Source of the DNA: Carex sylvatica
Taxonomy: Eukaryota > Streptophyta > Magnoliopsida > Poales > Cyperaceae
Assembly: GCA_964058845.1 (NCBI GenBank)
Contig: CAXKVR010000077.1
Location: forward strand, 1-64,000
Length of the DNA stretch: 64,000 nucleotides
Direction: 5' to 3'
Below the pieces are notes generated by a model, which was given only the letters and a program-made list of their open reading frames with translations, did no database searches and was not told the origin of the DNA. A program made the translations under genes and the position numbers. This document shows, piece after piece, positions 11,421-22,580 of this stretch (its first letter is position 1; each line of letters opens with the position of its first letter).

Positions 11421-12639
11421 GCGTCAAGGATTCGCGTTGAAACTAATTAAATTATGATATATTGTTTTGGTACTAATAAAATAATCTGCTACTATTAATT
11501 CTGGAAAGGGGAACATAATCAATAAAATGGACAAAAAACGAAATCGTATCAATCTATATTGTAACAATTAAAAATATAATTTAAAATAAGAATACTGCTA
11601 TTTTGAGAATTCAATTTTTTAATATTAAGTTAATACCGATTATGCTTTTGTTGAATGCCTTATTTTTGTATCGTTAAACTAAATTACTTTTAAATGAGAT
11701 GCATTTTAAAATAGAATATTTTATACATGCTATGAAAACGACCGGTCTTATTATACTAATACATGTATTTCCAAACCAACTATTGTTCAATTATTTTATT
11801 ACACTAGGCGCTTAATGCAAAGCATATTAATATGACGGCTAAATTTCTTTAGGGTCACCAAAATTAAATCCTCACAAAACATTTAATTTTAGTTTATCCC
11901 AATTAAATCCCTCAATCATATAAAATTAGATGTGATGATATATGGTCATATATTTATAGTGAGGATATTTTTCTGCACATGTTTTTTTGCTAACGTGGAT
12001 ATGGTTTTTTGCTAACGTGGAGAATGGCATCAACGCGTCAGTTTTTGGACACTAAGATGACGAGTTGATTTGATTAAAACAAATTCATATACGGCAACTT
12101 AGAAGAGAAATAATTATTAATTACTAAGTTGCATTAATAGCAAAAGTTCAGTGACCTTAATAAAAAAAATTACCCCTATATGATCCCAAAAAAAAAAATG
12201 TCACAAAAAGATTAACATTTTAGATTCAAATTTGGCCGAATCTAGACTGCTGACATACGATATAATCTTTGCAAGTATTCTAAAACAAAATTAAAATCAT
12301 AATAGTTATTGTGGTCAATCATTTGATCCAACAAATTGCCTACTTGCTTTTGTAGACTTGATCCTAGGGTGTTCTTTTCTTCTCATTGGAATTTCCTTCG
12401 TCTCACATCCTTACTTTTAGGATCTTTTTGCAACGACATGTCTATGACCATGCGCACTGATTCTTTCAATTAAACCAAGCAATCACCCTTCCACTAAAAA
12501 ATTCGGCTTTGTGCTTTTTTGTTACATATCCATAAAGCTGTAGACAATATTGTCAAATCGGTTTGGGATATTTTTTTTAATAATCCTGTTGTTCTAGTAA
12601 TAATTTTTTTTATCTATTTAACTAATTTGCAAAAACATA
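11421..12639. other. Intergenic, no gene seen
   Basis: AT-rich sequence with no supported open frame and no named repeat. One short direct repeat, TTTTTTGCTAACGTGGA, occurs at about 11983 and 12005. Confidence 0.5.
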
Positions 12640-13000
12640 TAATTATTGAATTTTACGATTTTTTCTACTTTTGAAAAATATGCATATTCAAGTCAGATTC
12701 AAGTCAAATGAAATCGTCGATCGAAACCGTTAGATGTGATCTCTACAATAAAATGTGCTTGGAGACTAAATTTTACATTTTTTGGAATTTTTTTACTATT
12801 TATTAAAATGGGTACAAAAACTAGTCAAATTCAGACCATTGAATTTTGTACTCATCTTAATAAATAGTAAAAAAATTTCAAAAAATATAAAATTTGGTCT
12901 TCAAGCACATTTTATTGTAGAGATCACATCTAACGGTTTCGATCGACGATTTAGACTTTGAAAATGTAAAAAATAGTTGTAGTAACTTGTTGTAACTCAA
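12640..13000. mobile_element. Foldback MITE sharing a core with the 19.5-kb element
   Basis: The left arm (about 12711-12804) contains CCGTTAGATGTGATCTCTAC, GTGCTTGGAGAC and a TTTTTTTACTATTTATTAA block. The right arm (about 12852-12950) is its reverse complement. The same core words occur in the element at 19534-19958. The outer ends are not sharply defined. Confidence 0.72.
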
Positions 13001-14157
13001 AAAATATTGTAACTTGATCCCTCCTCTAGAAGAAATACTTAATAACATGGCGATCCATTTATACAAAATCTCATCATATATCATTGTTGTTTTGCTCAGA
13101 GGTGAGGCTACATAGGTTTGCCTACTCCTAATTTTTTTTTTTTTTTTTATAAGACTGAGCTTATTCGGCTGGTTGCCTACCCTGTGATATTTGCTTGCCT
13201 ACTCCAATTAGAATCCAAATTGTACTAGGTTTATATTATGAACAAAAAACTATCACATCGCTAGTCCAAATTAGAAGTGGTTACCGAAGTCCATAACTCA
13301 AAGTCCAAGACTCAGTCGCTAGCTGATTCTTCTCAACGCGATGCGCATCGCATTGAATAAAAAAAAAAGTTACGCTAAAGCCAGCCAGAGGATTATACAT
13401 GAGTCGTGAGAAAAAGAAAGAGGTTTGAACTGTGTCCGCCACTGTGCCCACCCCAGCCCCACCAATCGCGAAAAGAAGAAAGGGGTTTGAACGGTGCCTG
13501 TCACTGTGCTCACCCCACCTGTACCAGTCACCACTATGCGTCTGTCAGTCTGTGCCCCCGCCTGTTACCAGCATACCCAGATTGATTAAAACTTTGGTAA
13601 ATTGATTGAAACTTGAAAAGTTAGAAAAACTTTGGTAAATTGATTGAATAGCCTAATAGGTTTGAATTTCTTACATTATTATATTTCTTGCTAATTTTTA
13701 AATCGTGTCTTGAATTCAAATACAAACTCAAACCCGTTAATTTATTCGAATTCGAATTCAATTTTTATCTAGCCCTAGCTCAAATTCTAGTCTCGTCATT
13801 GGCTTTGTTCCATCACATTTTTATAACTTGTTAGGTAATATGGATACTGTCCAGTCCCCACCATTCTTTCGATCTCCATGAAAAGACGTCTATTGATCTT
13901 CAATTACTCCAAGATGTTTTTCTTTCTTGAAAGGGAAGTTCGTCAAATTGTTATTGGTGCGAGAAGCAACACCATAAGTTGTGATCCGGGTCACAGTGTA
14001 TCATGTTGCGGGTCAAAGTTTTGGAAATAATAAAGTTTTTAACATTTTTCGGATATCATGGTTTGATCTAACTAGAATTGTGAATGATTTTCATTCTTAA
14101 CTCTCTAAATCTTTATTGCCTCAATTATGTTTCGATCAATCTTATTCCATAAGAATA
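13001..14157. other. Intergenic, no gene seen
   Basis: There is a poly-T run near 13132-13148. Two similar GC-richer blocks lie near 13400-13470 and 13475-13520 (aaagaa.aaaggtttgaac.gtg followed by CACTGTGC.CACCCCA), suggesting a short local duplication. No coding region was recognised. Confidence 0.5.
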
Positions 14158-14943
14158 GAGGTCATATTTGGTTGTGGACTAAACAGTGGAATAAGGATTT
14201 TAGGTCTCACTTATTCCACCAAATGTATTTTAATTGAGCTGGACTAAGATGGAATAAGCTGATCTTTAGGCCGGACTAAATTGGCCTAAACTAAACCATC
14301 TCTCTAGGTGGTTTAATTTTAATTAAGTATGAGGCCTACTTTTTTATTATTTTAATTATTTTTAATCACCTTTTAAGAAATATAAAATAAGTAAAAAAAA
14401 TTCATTTACATATAAGAAAACTTATAACTTTATCAATTATAGAATCAATATTTTTTTTAAATGACACAACTTTCTAAATCAACAAAATATGCAATCTAAA
14501 AAATAATTAAATAAAATATTTTTTAAATTGTACTACAAAATAATAATTTTTTTGTTCATCAACCTAACACATTTTTAACAAATAAATTAGTACACATATA
14601 ACTTTAATTAAATAAGATTCATTAAATACAATGTGCTTCTCTAAGATATAGAATTAATTTATACATAACTCGTTTTCTTGTACAATTTTTTTCAATCAAA
14701 ATGAAAAAAAAAAAAAACACAAAGAATAGTTTTATTATTGTTATTACAAATTTTGTAAGACAAAATAATTTGTAATATCAAATCATGCCTTAAGCCATTA
14801 AATTCTTATCAAACAAGAAATAATTTAAGTCAGAGTATAACTTTAGATATCAACCAAACATAAATAATTTAGATAGACCTAAATTGAAATAATCAAATTA
14901 GACCTCATTAACTTTAGTCTACATCCAAAAAATGAATAGCCTC
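14158..14943. mobile_element. Foldback element (~785 bp), PIF/Tourist-like ends
   Basis: The left end is GAGGTCATATTTGGTTGTGG, followed by ACTAAA. The right end reversed is GAGGCTATTCATTTTTTGGA, followed by TGTAGACTAAAG. The 'TTTGG.TG..GACTAAA' style of terminus resembles plant PIF/Harbinger MITEs. A clean 3-bp target duplication is not visible. The interior is A/T-rich and non-coding. Confidence 0.55.
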
Positions 14944-15419
14944 CGTTAATGGCTATCGACTTATTTTTTTCAAACTTTTTTTTTTTGTGAAAACAGGCAG
15001 AGGCTGCCATGTGTTGATTTGTTCAAACTTCAAAGTCAAAATTTTGTCCAAGCTCTTGGCGAATGGTTACATCCTTTCCGTCAAGATTTGACAAGCTCAT
15101 TTTAAATCACGTCCACAAAAGGAGGATCAATCATAGAAACTTCTATTGTGGAAAAGAAGTTTTCTTCTTTTTTTATCACAAGAATAAAATTAGATAAGTG
15201 TTATTTAATTAAGGTTAAGATTTCACAGAACCAATCTTTGTTCTAGGGAAACAATTTGTTAAAATTTTGGAGAATTTCAGGAATTTTAAAATTCTCAATT
15301 CAACCATCTATATATTTTGAGATTTGTGCATAAAAAATTATCTACTTTGAGATTCATGCATAAAAACTTAGACGGTTGGATTTTGAATTTTAAGGTCCCT
15401 AAAATCTCTAAGGTTTTTA

Positions 15420-15560
15420 GAAGATTTGATTCTTTGTTCAAGTGACAAAGGTAATAATATCCTCTGTATGGGAGATTGCATGTTTGAAATTCGAAAGATA
15501 ATCTATTATAGATATTACATAGTTAAATGACTTAATCTTTAATCTTTACTCAAAATAAGA
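15420..15560 (+). mobile_element. Degenerate tRNA-derived SINE
   Basis: It has a tRNA-like head with a decayed A box (TTGTTCAAGTGACAAAGG) and a B box (GTTTGAAATTC). A tail block follows (GTTAAATGACTTAATCTTTA, then CTTTACTC) that matches the tail of the well-preserved SINE at 44888-45039. Confidence 0.55.
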
Positions 15561-15990
15561 TAGATTTCACAATAAGTTTTAAACTAGTTATAGGTTTGGA
15601 TCCTCTCAAGTTAACTTAAATTTTGAATTTGGATAAACTATTTGATCAGAATTCATATAAATCCTGTTCAAATTACAATTTAGGGAATACTTTCAATATA
15701 TCTGTGCCAAAACAGATCGGACAGTCCGAATGTAAACCTAAAATTTGAGTTGTTTTTATGAAATTTGAATTTGTCTCGTGGTATTTCCTTACTAAATTTA
15801 TTGTGAAGCGAGACTTTCCACCTCTCTTCATCACCTGGATTCTCCAATTTGCTCAAATCATTATGCTCCACAATTAAAATAAATGGTGAGCTACCTTAGA
15901 AGACATGCTTTCATTTTTGTGGCAGCACACTATAAAGTTTTATCAAGTGCTTGGAATTATCTTCTTCTTTCGTATGCTATTGTTTCTCCT

Positions 15991-16514
15991 GCGTATGTTT
16001 GGATGACACATGAATAACGCTAATTCAGAAATAGCTGCTATTTTTAGTGAGCTATTTTCACTATTTCACATTTGGATGAAAAAAAATGTTATTCTCAATA
16101 CAAAGAATAGCTCGGGTTAGCTGCTATTTCGCTATTCCTATGAAATGTTGGGTTAGCGGCTATTCCGAATTTGAGGTTAGCGAGCTATTCCGAGCTATTC
16201 TTTATTTCATCCAAAAGTATCCTTAAAAGCCAGTTCAAAAACTTTGATGCACTCTAGAATAGTTAGAATAGCTACTATTTGAGAATAGTAGATAAGAATA
16301 GTGATTTTTGGAAGAGTGTGAGAGTAGTGTTGATGTGGTGCTATTCGGAATAGCGAAAATGTTGTTTGGATTGAACATTTAGAATAGCGATGAAGGGATT
16401 GAACATTTCAGAGAGCACAAATTGCTATTCCGACTTTTTGTAGGAATCGAATAACAATTGAGTATGTTTGAATGGATCGGAACAGCGCTATTCTCAGTAC
16501 ATCCAAACGTACCC
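15991..16514. mobile_element. Foldback MITE (524 bp), PIF/Tourist-like
   Basis: The ends are GCGTATGTTTGGATG and, reversed, GGGTACGTTTGGATG. The body is built from many GAATAGC and GCTATTC words in opposite orientation in the two halves. The terminus style is common in PIF/Harbinger-related plant MITEs. Non-coding. Confidence 0.7.
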
Positions 16515-17849
16515 TGAAAGTGGTTTCCTCATATTCTTGTTGTTACTTTTGGTAGTTTGATAGCACAAACAATTAATTGATCTAAAAGTTATTTTGTGGC
16601 TGTTTATATTCCTCAAGATTTAAATAAAGTTACAAAAGCATACTAATTATCCACCAAAAATGTTGCCAATCATTGAGCGTGGTTTAATTCTTTCAATTTA
16701 CAAGCTCCCAAAAAAACATCCCCAAACCGCTAATTAGGATATTTAGTGGTTTGTTTCTATTCCTCAAATTTTACATGGAGTTATATAATCATACTCAATT
16801 GTCTACCAAAAATGTTGCCAATTACTTGCCGTGGTTTAATTCACACAAATTTACAAGCTCCCAAAAAAAAAACCATTTCCACACCTCTAATTTAGGATAT
16901 TACAAAGAAAATTATAGGTTGAAAGACATGATGCATCTCTCTTGGAGGAAGGCTTTATGTCAAAAGTGCATATTGCTCTTGCATCATCAATGCAAGTCAT
17001 TAAATTAAACATCTAGATAGACATAGAAGAATTTTTTAATTTAGAAATAGAATATTGATTGTCATGAAGGACGTTTTTTTTACTAAACTAGAGGAAATGT
17101 TGCGATCTAAAGGAGAATGGAGTTCTTAATATTCTAGACCTAGATGTCCAAAGTAATGTCCTTTTACTTAAATGGTTGTGGTATTCGGTCACAAAAATGC
17201 ATTCTGCTTAAAACAAGTATAATTCAAATTATGTATTGCACCACTAATTTAAAATAAGTATAGAATAACTTCACGAGTCAAAATTATTTTGGTGTATATA
17301 TATTTAAATTATAGAAGGCCAGCTTTGAGATTTGTCCCTGATTAAAATGGACGATGCAAATCTCATTCTACATGGTAGAGTACCGCAGTCGATCTGAATC
17401 CAACCCAAATCAACTAGCTCAAAGCCTCAAATTGACCCAGGCTAAATTGGCTAACTCGTATATAGATAGACAAATGATGTTTGTAGTTTGTACTCATTTC
17501 ATGTTTTTCTCCTTTATTTTTCTTTCTTGCTTTAGCTATTTACTTTATTTTTATGTATTCTTGTACTCTCGACACCTTTGATGTCTTTGATTAATGAATC
17601 TAGAAACATGATCTCTGCATTTTTATTTTTATTTTAAAAATAGCTCAAATTAAGCATGCCCCTCTATGATCTTTATCCGAAATAGCAATTTGTAAAAATA
17701 CTTTTGGATATTTTGGGAGCTGATAATAATACTCGCATTACAATATTTGTATTGTATTCGCACTATAACTATCTGAAGGGACTGCAAAAACTCCAGCACT
17801 GAATGTTTTTTCTAAATTATTAATACCTATATAAGGAAATAATTATACC
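16515..17849. other. Intergenic, no gene seen
   Basis: A ~120-bp direct repeat is visible: the text around 16605-16700 (TTTATATTCCTCAAGATT ... CTACCAAAAATGTTGCCAAT ... TTTACAAGCTCCC) recurs around 16755-16870. Open frames at 16751-17008 and 17354-17581 have no recognisable family or splice context. Confidence 0.5.
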
Positions 17850-18615
17850 TATGCACAAAAATATTTATACTTATGAGATGAAATTTTTTTGCGTAAATAA
17901 TTGTCTTTCAAACCTAATCTCTCAAACATACCCGCACCATAAATACTTGTGGAGAACCACTCAAACTATATGGGAAGGGACCATACACGTTTTTTAATGT
18001 GTTTTTTTTTCTTTGTTCAATCTCGTCTATATTTCTGACGATCTGTGAGGAATTTTGAGAATATAAAACCACGAACGTCTTCTACGATTTAAAATCCATG
18101 ATGACGTACTTTCGAGCTTGTCGTCACATGAGTACTTAAATATCGTCGTGCAAGTATTTTATGTCTAAACGTACTAATATCAAGTATTGCAAGTATTTAT
18201 ATATATTATTAAGTACTTATACTTATGAGGTCAACTATTTTTGTTAGAGGAAAGTTGATGCAGAGAGAATTAGAAATGTTGATGTGGTGATACGGGATCT
18301 CCACTACTTCATTAGAGGAGGTTGACATGAAGACGATTGGGGGACTAAAAAAGGGATGATCATACCAAGTTTTGCATCAAAGTATTAATATTTATTTTTC
18401 AAGTGTTAATATCTTATTTTTGAAGTATTTATATCTATGAATGTTGATATGAGACGAATGCAGAGATCGAAAAAAAGAAGACTATATAATTAGTGGGTAC
18501 CACAGATAAAGAGTGTTATAGAGATTTTAGAATAATAATTAAGTAGTGGAAACTATATAATTAGTGGAGACCATACAATATATTTTTAAAATAATAATTA
18601 GTGAGAGCTATAATA
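17850..18615. mobile_element. Dispersed repeat related to the interior of the 41.8-45.2-kb element
   Basis: A block near 17985-18160 (ACACG, poly-T, 'tctttgttcaatctcgtc', 'atttctgacgatctgtgag', 'ccatgatgacgtactttcgag') aligns with 42235-42400. It is followed by fewer copies of the 'caagtatt' phrase than at 42.4-43.3 kb. It appears to be a shorter member of the same family; the termini are unclear. Confidence 0.6.
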
Positions 18616-18777
18616 CATAATTTCTCTAAATAAAGTGCTAAAATTTTAAAAATACTCAAACAATTATTATTTGTAATTAATTAGATGCCTTAATTGGAGA
18701 CACATGGTGGCAAATTCGAGCCTCTCTATAATTCAATAGAAAAATCTTTGAAATGGCGTTCCGGTTGCTGGGAAATT

Positions 18778-19240
18778 TATCCGTAGAAAAAAAAAAAGAG
18801 AGAGAAACAGAAAGATTATATTATATTTTTAATTGATAGAAAAATTGATAGAATTTTTATTGATTCTAAAAATCAAAAAATTTGAATCAGTAGAAATTCT
18901 ATCGATCTAAACCAGTTTGTATGTCTCCTTTAAATTTTTTCTAGTAAATTATAAAATATTTTTATAAAATAGACTAAGTATCTTAAATTCTATATATAAT
19001 AGAAACATTTTCATCTTTTTTATTTTTTATTTTTTACATTTGACTAGAGATCTAGTATAAATTTTTTCTCTATCTATGCATCAGATTTTTTTTTAAAAAA
19101 ACCTAAGTTTGGATAGGTAGAATTCCTACCGTTCTAAATTTTTTTATTTTTAGAATCAGTAAAAATCTTGTCGGTTTTTTTACCAATCAAAAATATAATG
19201 TAACTCTTTCTGTTTTTCTCTCTTTATTTTTCGTAATTTC
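18778..19240. mobile_element. Foldback MITE with ~110-bp arms
   Basis: The left arm (AAAGAGAGAGAAACAGAAAG, then ATTATATTATATTTTTAATTG) pairs with the right arm (19150-19230: ...CAATCAAAAATATAATGTAA, then CTCTTTCTGTTTTTCTCTCT). The inner parts also pair (GATTCTAAAAATCAAAAAA against TTTTTTTATTTTTAGAATC). Non-coding. Confidence 0.72.
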
Positions 19241-19533
19241 TAAAAAAAAAATCGTGATTGTTGGACTTATGGGAAAAAAAGAAAAGAAAATGTTATTGCA
19301 AAAAGAAAAAAAAATGTTTAAAATATTGTGTGGAATCACTTGATAATAGTTGTATTCACAGTTTTAATAATTATTTTTCAAATAAATTGGTCAGCTTAAA
19401 ACTTAATTGGCTATTTTCTTTTTCTTTTTTACACGAGATGTATGAGTGGTCGTTGAACAACCCACAAAGCACATCGTTATGAAATATATTAGGTATTCAG
19501 GTATGGTTTACTTATTTTATATATATATATATA

Positions 19534-19955
19534 GAGGTTGGCTACTATGCTTATATAAGCATATTTTCACATATGCTTATATATCATTTTTGTGTTTCCA
19601 ATGTCTAAATGGTCGATCTGAACCGTTAGATGTGATCTCTATATTGAAATGTGCTTGGAGACCAAATTTTACATTTTTCTGAATTTTTTTACTATTTATT
19701 AAGCCACTTTAAAAATTGCTGATCCAACGTTGTCTTAACAAAACAGTAAAATCAGAAGCCACCGTTGGATCAGCGATTTTCAAAGTGGCTTAGTAAATAG
19801 TAAAAAAATTCATAAAAATATAAAATTTTGTCTCCAAACACATTTCAATATAGAGATCACATCTAACGGTTCAGATCGACCATTTGGACATTGAAAATAT
19901 AAAAATGAGTTATAAGCATATGTGAAGATATGCTTATATAAACATAGTAGCCAAC

Positions 19956-19958
<3 letters not shown>
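19534..19958. mobile_element. Foldback MITE (425 bp), near-perfect arms
   Basis: It starts GAGGTTGGCTACTATG and ends in the exact reverse complement CATAGTAGCCAACCTC. Arms of about 200 bp include CCGTTAGATGTGATCTCTA and the block 'aagccactttaaaaattgctgatccaac' with its inverted partner. It shares its core with the element at 12640-13000. It lies against TA and CT microsatellites. Confidence 0.85.
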
Positions 19959-20009
<51 letters not shown>

Positions 20010-20092
20010 AGAAACAAGAGAATTGCTTGTGTTCTCTCTCTCTCTCTATATATATATATAAAAAAGAAGAAACAAGAGAATTGCTTGTGTTC
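19959..20092. repeat. Two-copy microsatellite-led repeat
   Basis: A (CT)n(TA)n stretch followed by AGAAGAAACAAGAGAATTGC and TTGTGTTC occurs twice in tandem. The two copies differ mainly in TA-run length. Confidence 0.8.
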
Positions 20093-20814
20093 GGCTGAAG
20101 TTTAATGATTTGTTGTGTTTCTCAGTTGACAACTTGACATGCATGTAACGGAAAATATAGAGTTATCCAATGTTCTGAAAAGAAAAACAAATCAACAGAT
20201 CACAACATTAGCAGTATATCCAGCTGGTCTCTTGAGATTAGAAAACAATACTAGTTTTGCTCTTGTTTTTTCCTCAATATAATCTATTTTATGTTTTAAA
20301 ATCTTCTTATGAAACCACTTTGCAGGATAGGACACGAATTCAGATAATTGTCAAATAAAATTTGTTTTAATCTTAAATTTTTTAATATTAATACAAATAT
20401 GCTCAAATAAAAATACGAATTGAATACTAATCGGATAGGGATATAAATTTAATTTGCAGTGAAAAACATTATAAAATGCATCGAATTTATTGAAGGAAAT
20501 ATTTATAAACAATTATATACTGTTATATAATTAAATTCATATCCTGGATCTAATTATAATGACACAATATAATTTTAATAAGTTTCAAGTTATAAATTAT
20601 ATATCTTACTGATTACATTTTCGCATTTTTAAAACATGGATACATATAATTGTCCATATTATATTTGTATTCGCTCCGTAATTCAAATATATAATAACTG
20701 TATCTAAATTTACGAATACGAATCAAATAATACTTTAATCATAATGTTAAGGTAAGCCAATTTCACTTTTTACTTATAGAAGTACTATAAAAATAATATG
20801 AAGTAATATAAAAA

Positions 20815-21184
20815 AAGAGTAAAACTACGGTATTCTTAAGTTCACCAAGTTTCTTGATGAACTCAAGTCTAAAATTCATCGAATTGGCTTCAAATGAAGA
20901 ATTAGAACTGTTGAAACCTGTCTACCTTAATTTAGTATAAAGTCAAGCAGTCAAAATTAGAAGGTTAATAAATTAATTTTAATGCATTCATTTTTTGAAT
21001 CTTTTTTTACCATTTGACTCTATGCAAAAAAATTTCTTTTTTACATGTAGATGCATGACGTATCACTTGTAAGGTAGGCGGATTTCAACTGTTCAGATTC
21101 GTTGTTTGAAGCCAATTCAATGAATTTTAGATTTGAGTTCACCAAGAAACTTGATGAAGTTAAGAACACCTTGATTCTACTCAC
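20815..21184. mobile_element. Foldback MITE (~370 bp)
   Basis: The left arm (GAGTAAAACTACGGTATTCT, then TAAGTTCACCAAGTTTCTTG) pairs with the right arm, whose reverse reads GTGAGTAGAATCAAGGTGTT, then CTTAACTTCATCAAGTTTCT. Inner blocks also pair (AATTGGCTTCAAA / TTTGAAGCCAATT). Non-coding. Confidence 0.78.
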
Positions 21185-22580
21185 AAATGAATTATATTAG
21201 AATTTTGATCTCATAAAAATAATTCGGTTGCTTTAAGCATTTCAACATACCACCCACTTACCCACTGCATGCCACAGAGAATTATATTCCTTAACTAAGG
21301 AACTGATTTTTTTTTTTCAATTCTTTTCTATGGATCAGAATGTGAAGACAATTCATTTAGGAATTAAATTTTTTAATATAAAATGAAAATTTTAATTTGT
21401 CAAAATCAAAGTCATTTAATCCATGGAAAATTTTAGAATATAGGTGTTCGGTAATGCATGAAAAATTTGTTAGGATATTAGTTTGTTTTTATTTTTATAG
21501 TAGATGTAATATTATAATTAAATTATATTAAATATATTAATACTAATTACTGATTATGATCAATATAATGGTATATATCATATTCTAAAAAAATGAGTGA
21601 ATTGACTATACACTGCAAACAAATTATGTGTTGCTAGTTTAATTATGCTTGTTTAATAATTTCTTGTATTATTAAATTATAATTTTAGCCTTTGTATTAT
21701 TAAATTGTATTTGTTTAATTGAGTACTTGATTGTACAAGTTAATTAATTCAACAAGCATTGATGAGTATAATTAATCTTTTAATTAATTAATAAACAAGT
21801 TAACTATATCTCTTAATTAATGGACCGTTAGAACTTGAGACATGTCATAAAAAGAATTTTCTTGAGACAAAGCTGCAGGAGTATATGAAGCAATATCACA
21901 TATTAAATTATGTTTTTTTTTATTGTTAGTCTTGTGTTTCAACTTCTGTATCTATGTATTTAAACTATTTTAGCTTAATCACAGTTTATTGATATAATTG
22001 GATCATGTCGTTGATGATTCCATGTGCAAGTTAATTTTAATTTAATTAATTTAATAAACATTGATAAATATGATTCCTCTTTTAATTAATTAATAAGCAA
22101 GTTAACTATATCTCTTATAAAAACATAAATTATGTAGTTTAATTATTAAGCAGACACGTAGTTTAATTAATGAATGAAAGATTTAACATATTCTTCTTTT
22201 TGCAAGAGCCGTGCTATTTAGGAAAAAAAAACAGAGCTCCCAGTCAATTGTTTTTTCTCTCATAAAATGTGAAGCGGACAAGGAATATAAACCCATAGGA
22301 ATTGTGAAATGGAAAAAAAAAACTTCAACAACGAACACCCAATAGGAAAAATGCCTATAAGTCTATTTTTTTTCCAAAAAAAAAACCCATGGTAATAGAA
22401 CCACCGAACAGACCCTTAATATCTTATATTATTTTTAAATAATTCTTATAAATAACATATTCTGCAGTTTGATATAGCTGCATAAGAACCAACGCCAACA
22501 AAATTACGGAGTAAAATGTCCAGAGGGTTAAATCCAAGGATAAACAGGGAACTGGAGAAAAAGGTACCCCAAAAATAAAA
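21185..22580. other. Intergenic, no gene seen
   Basis: AT-rich. A phrase near 21720-21835 (AATTAATTCAACAAGCATTG ... AAACAAGTTAACTATATCTC) recurs at about 22035-22115, suggesting a decayed ~100-bp direct duplication. No gene. Confidence 0.45.
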
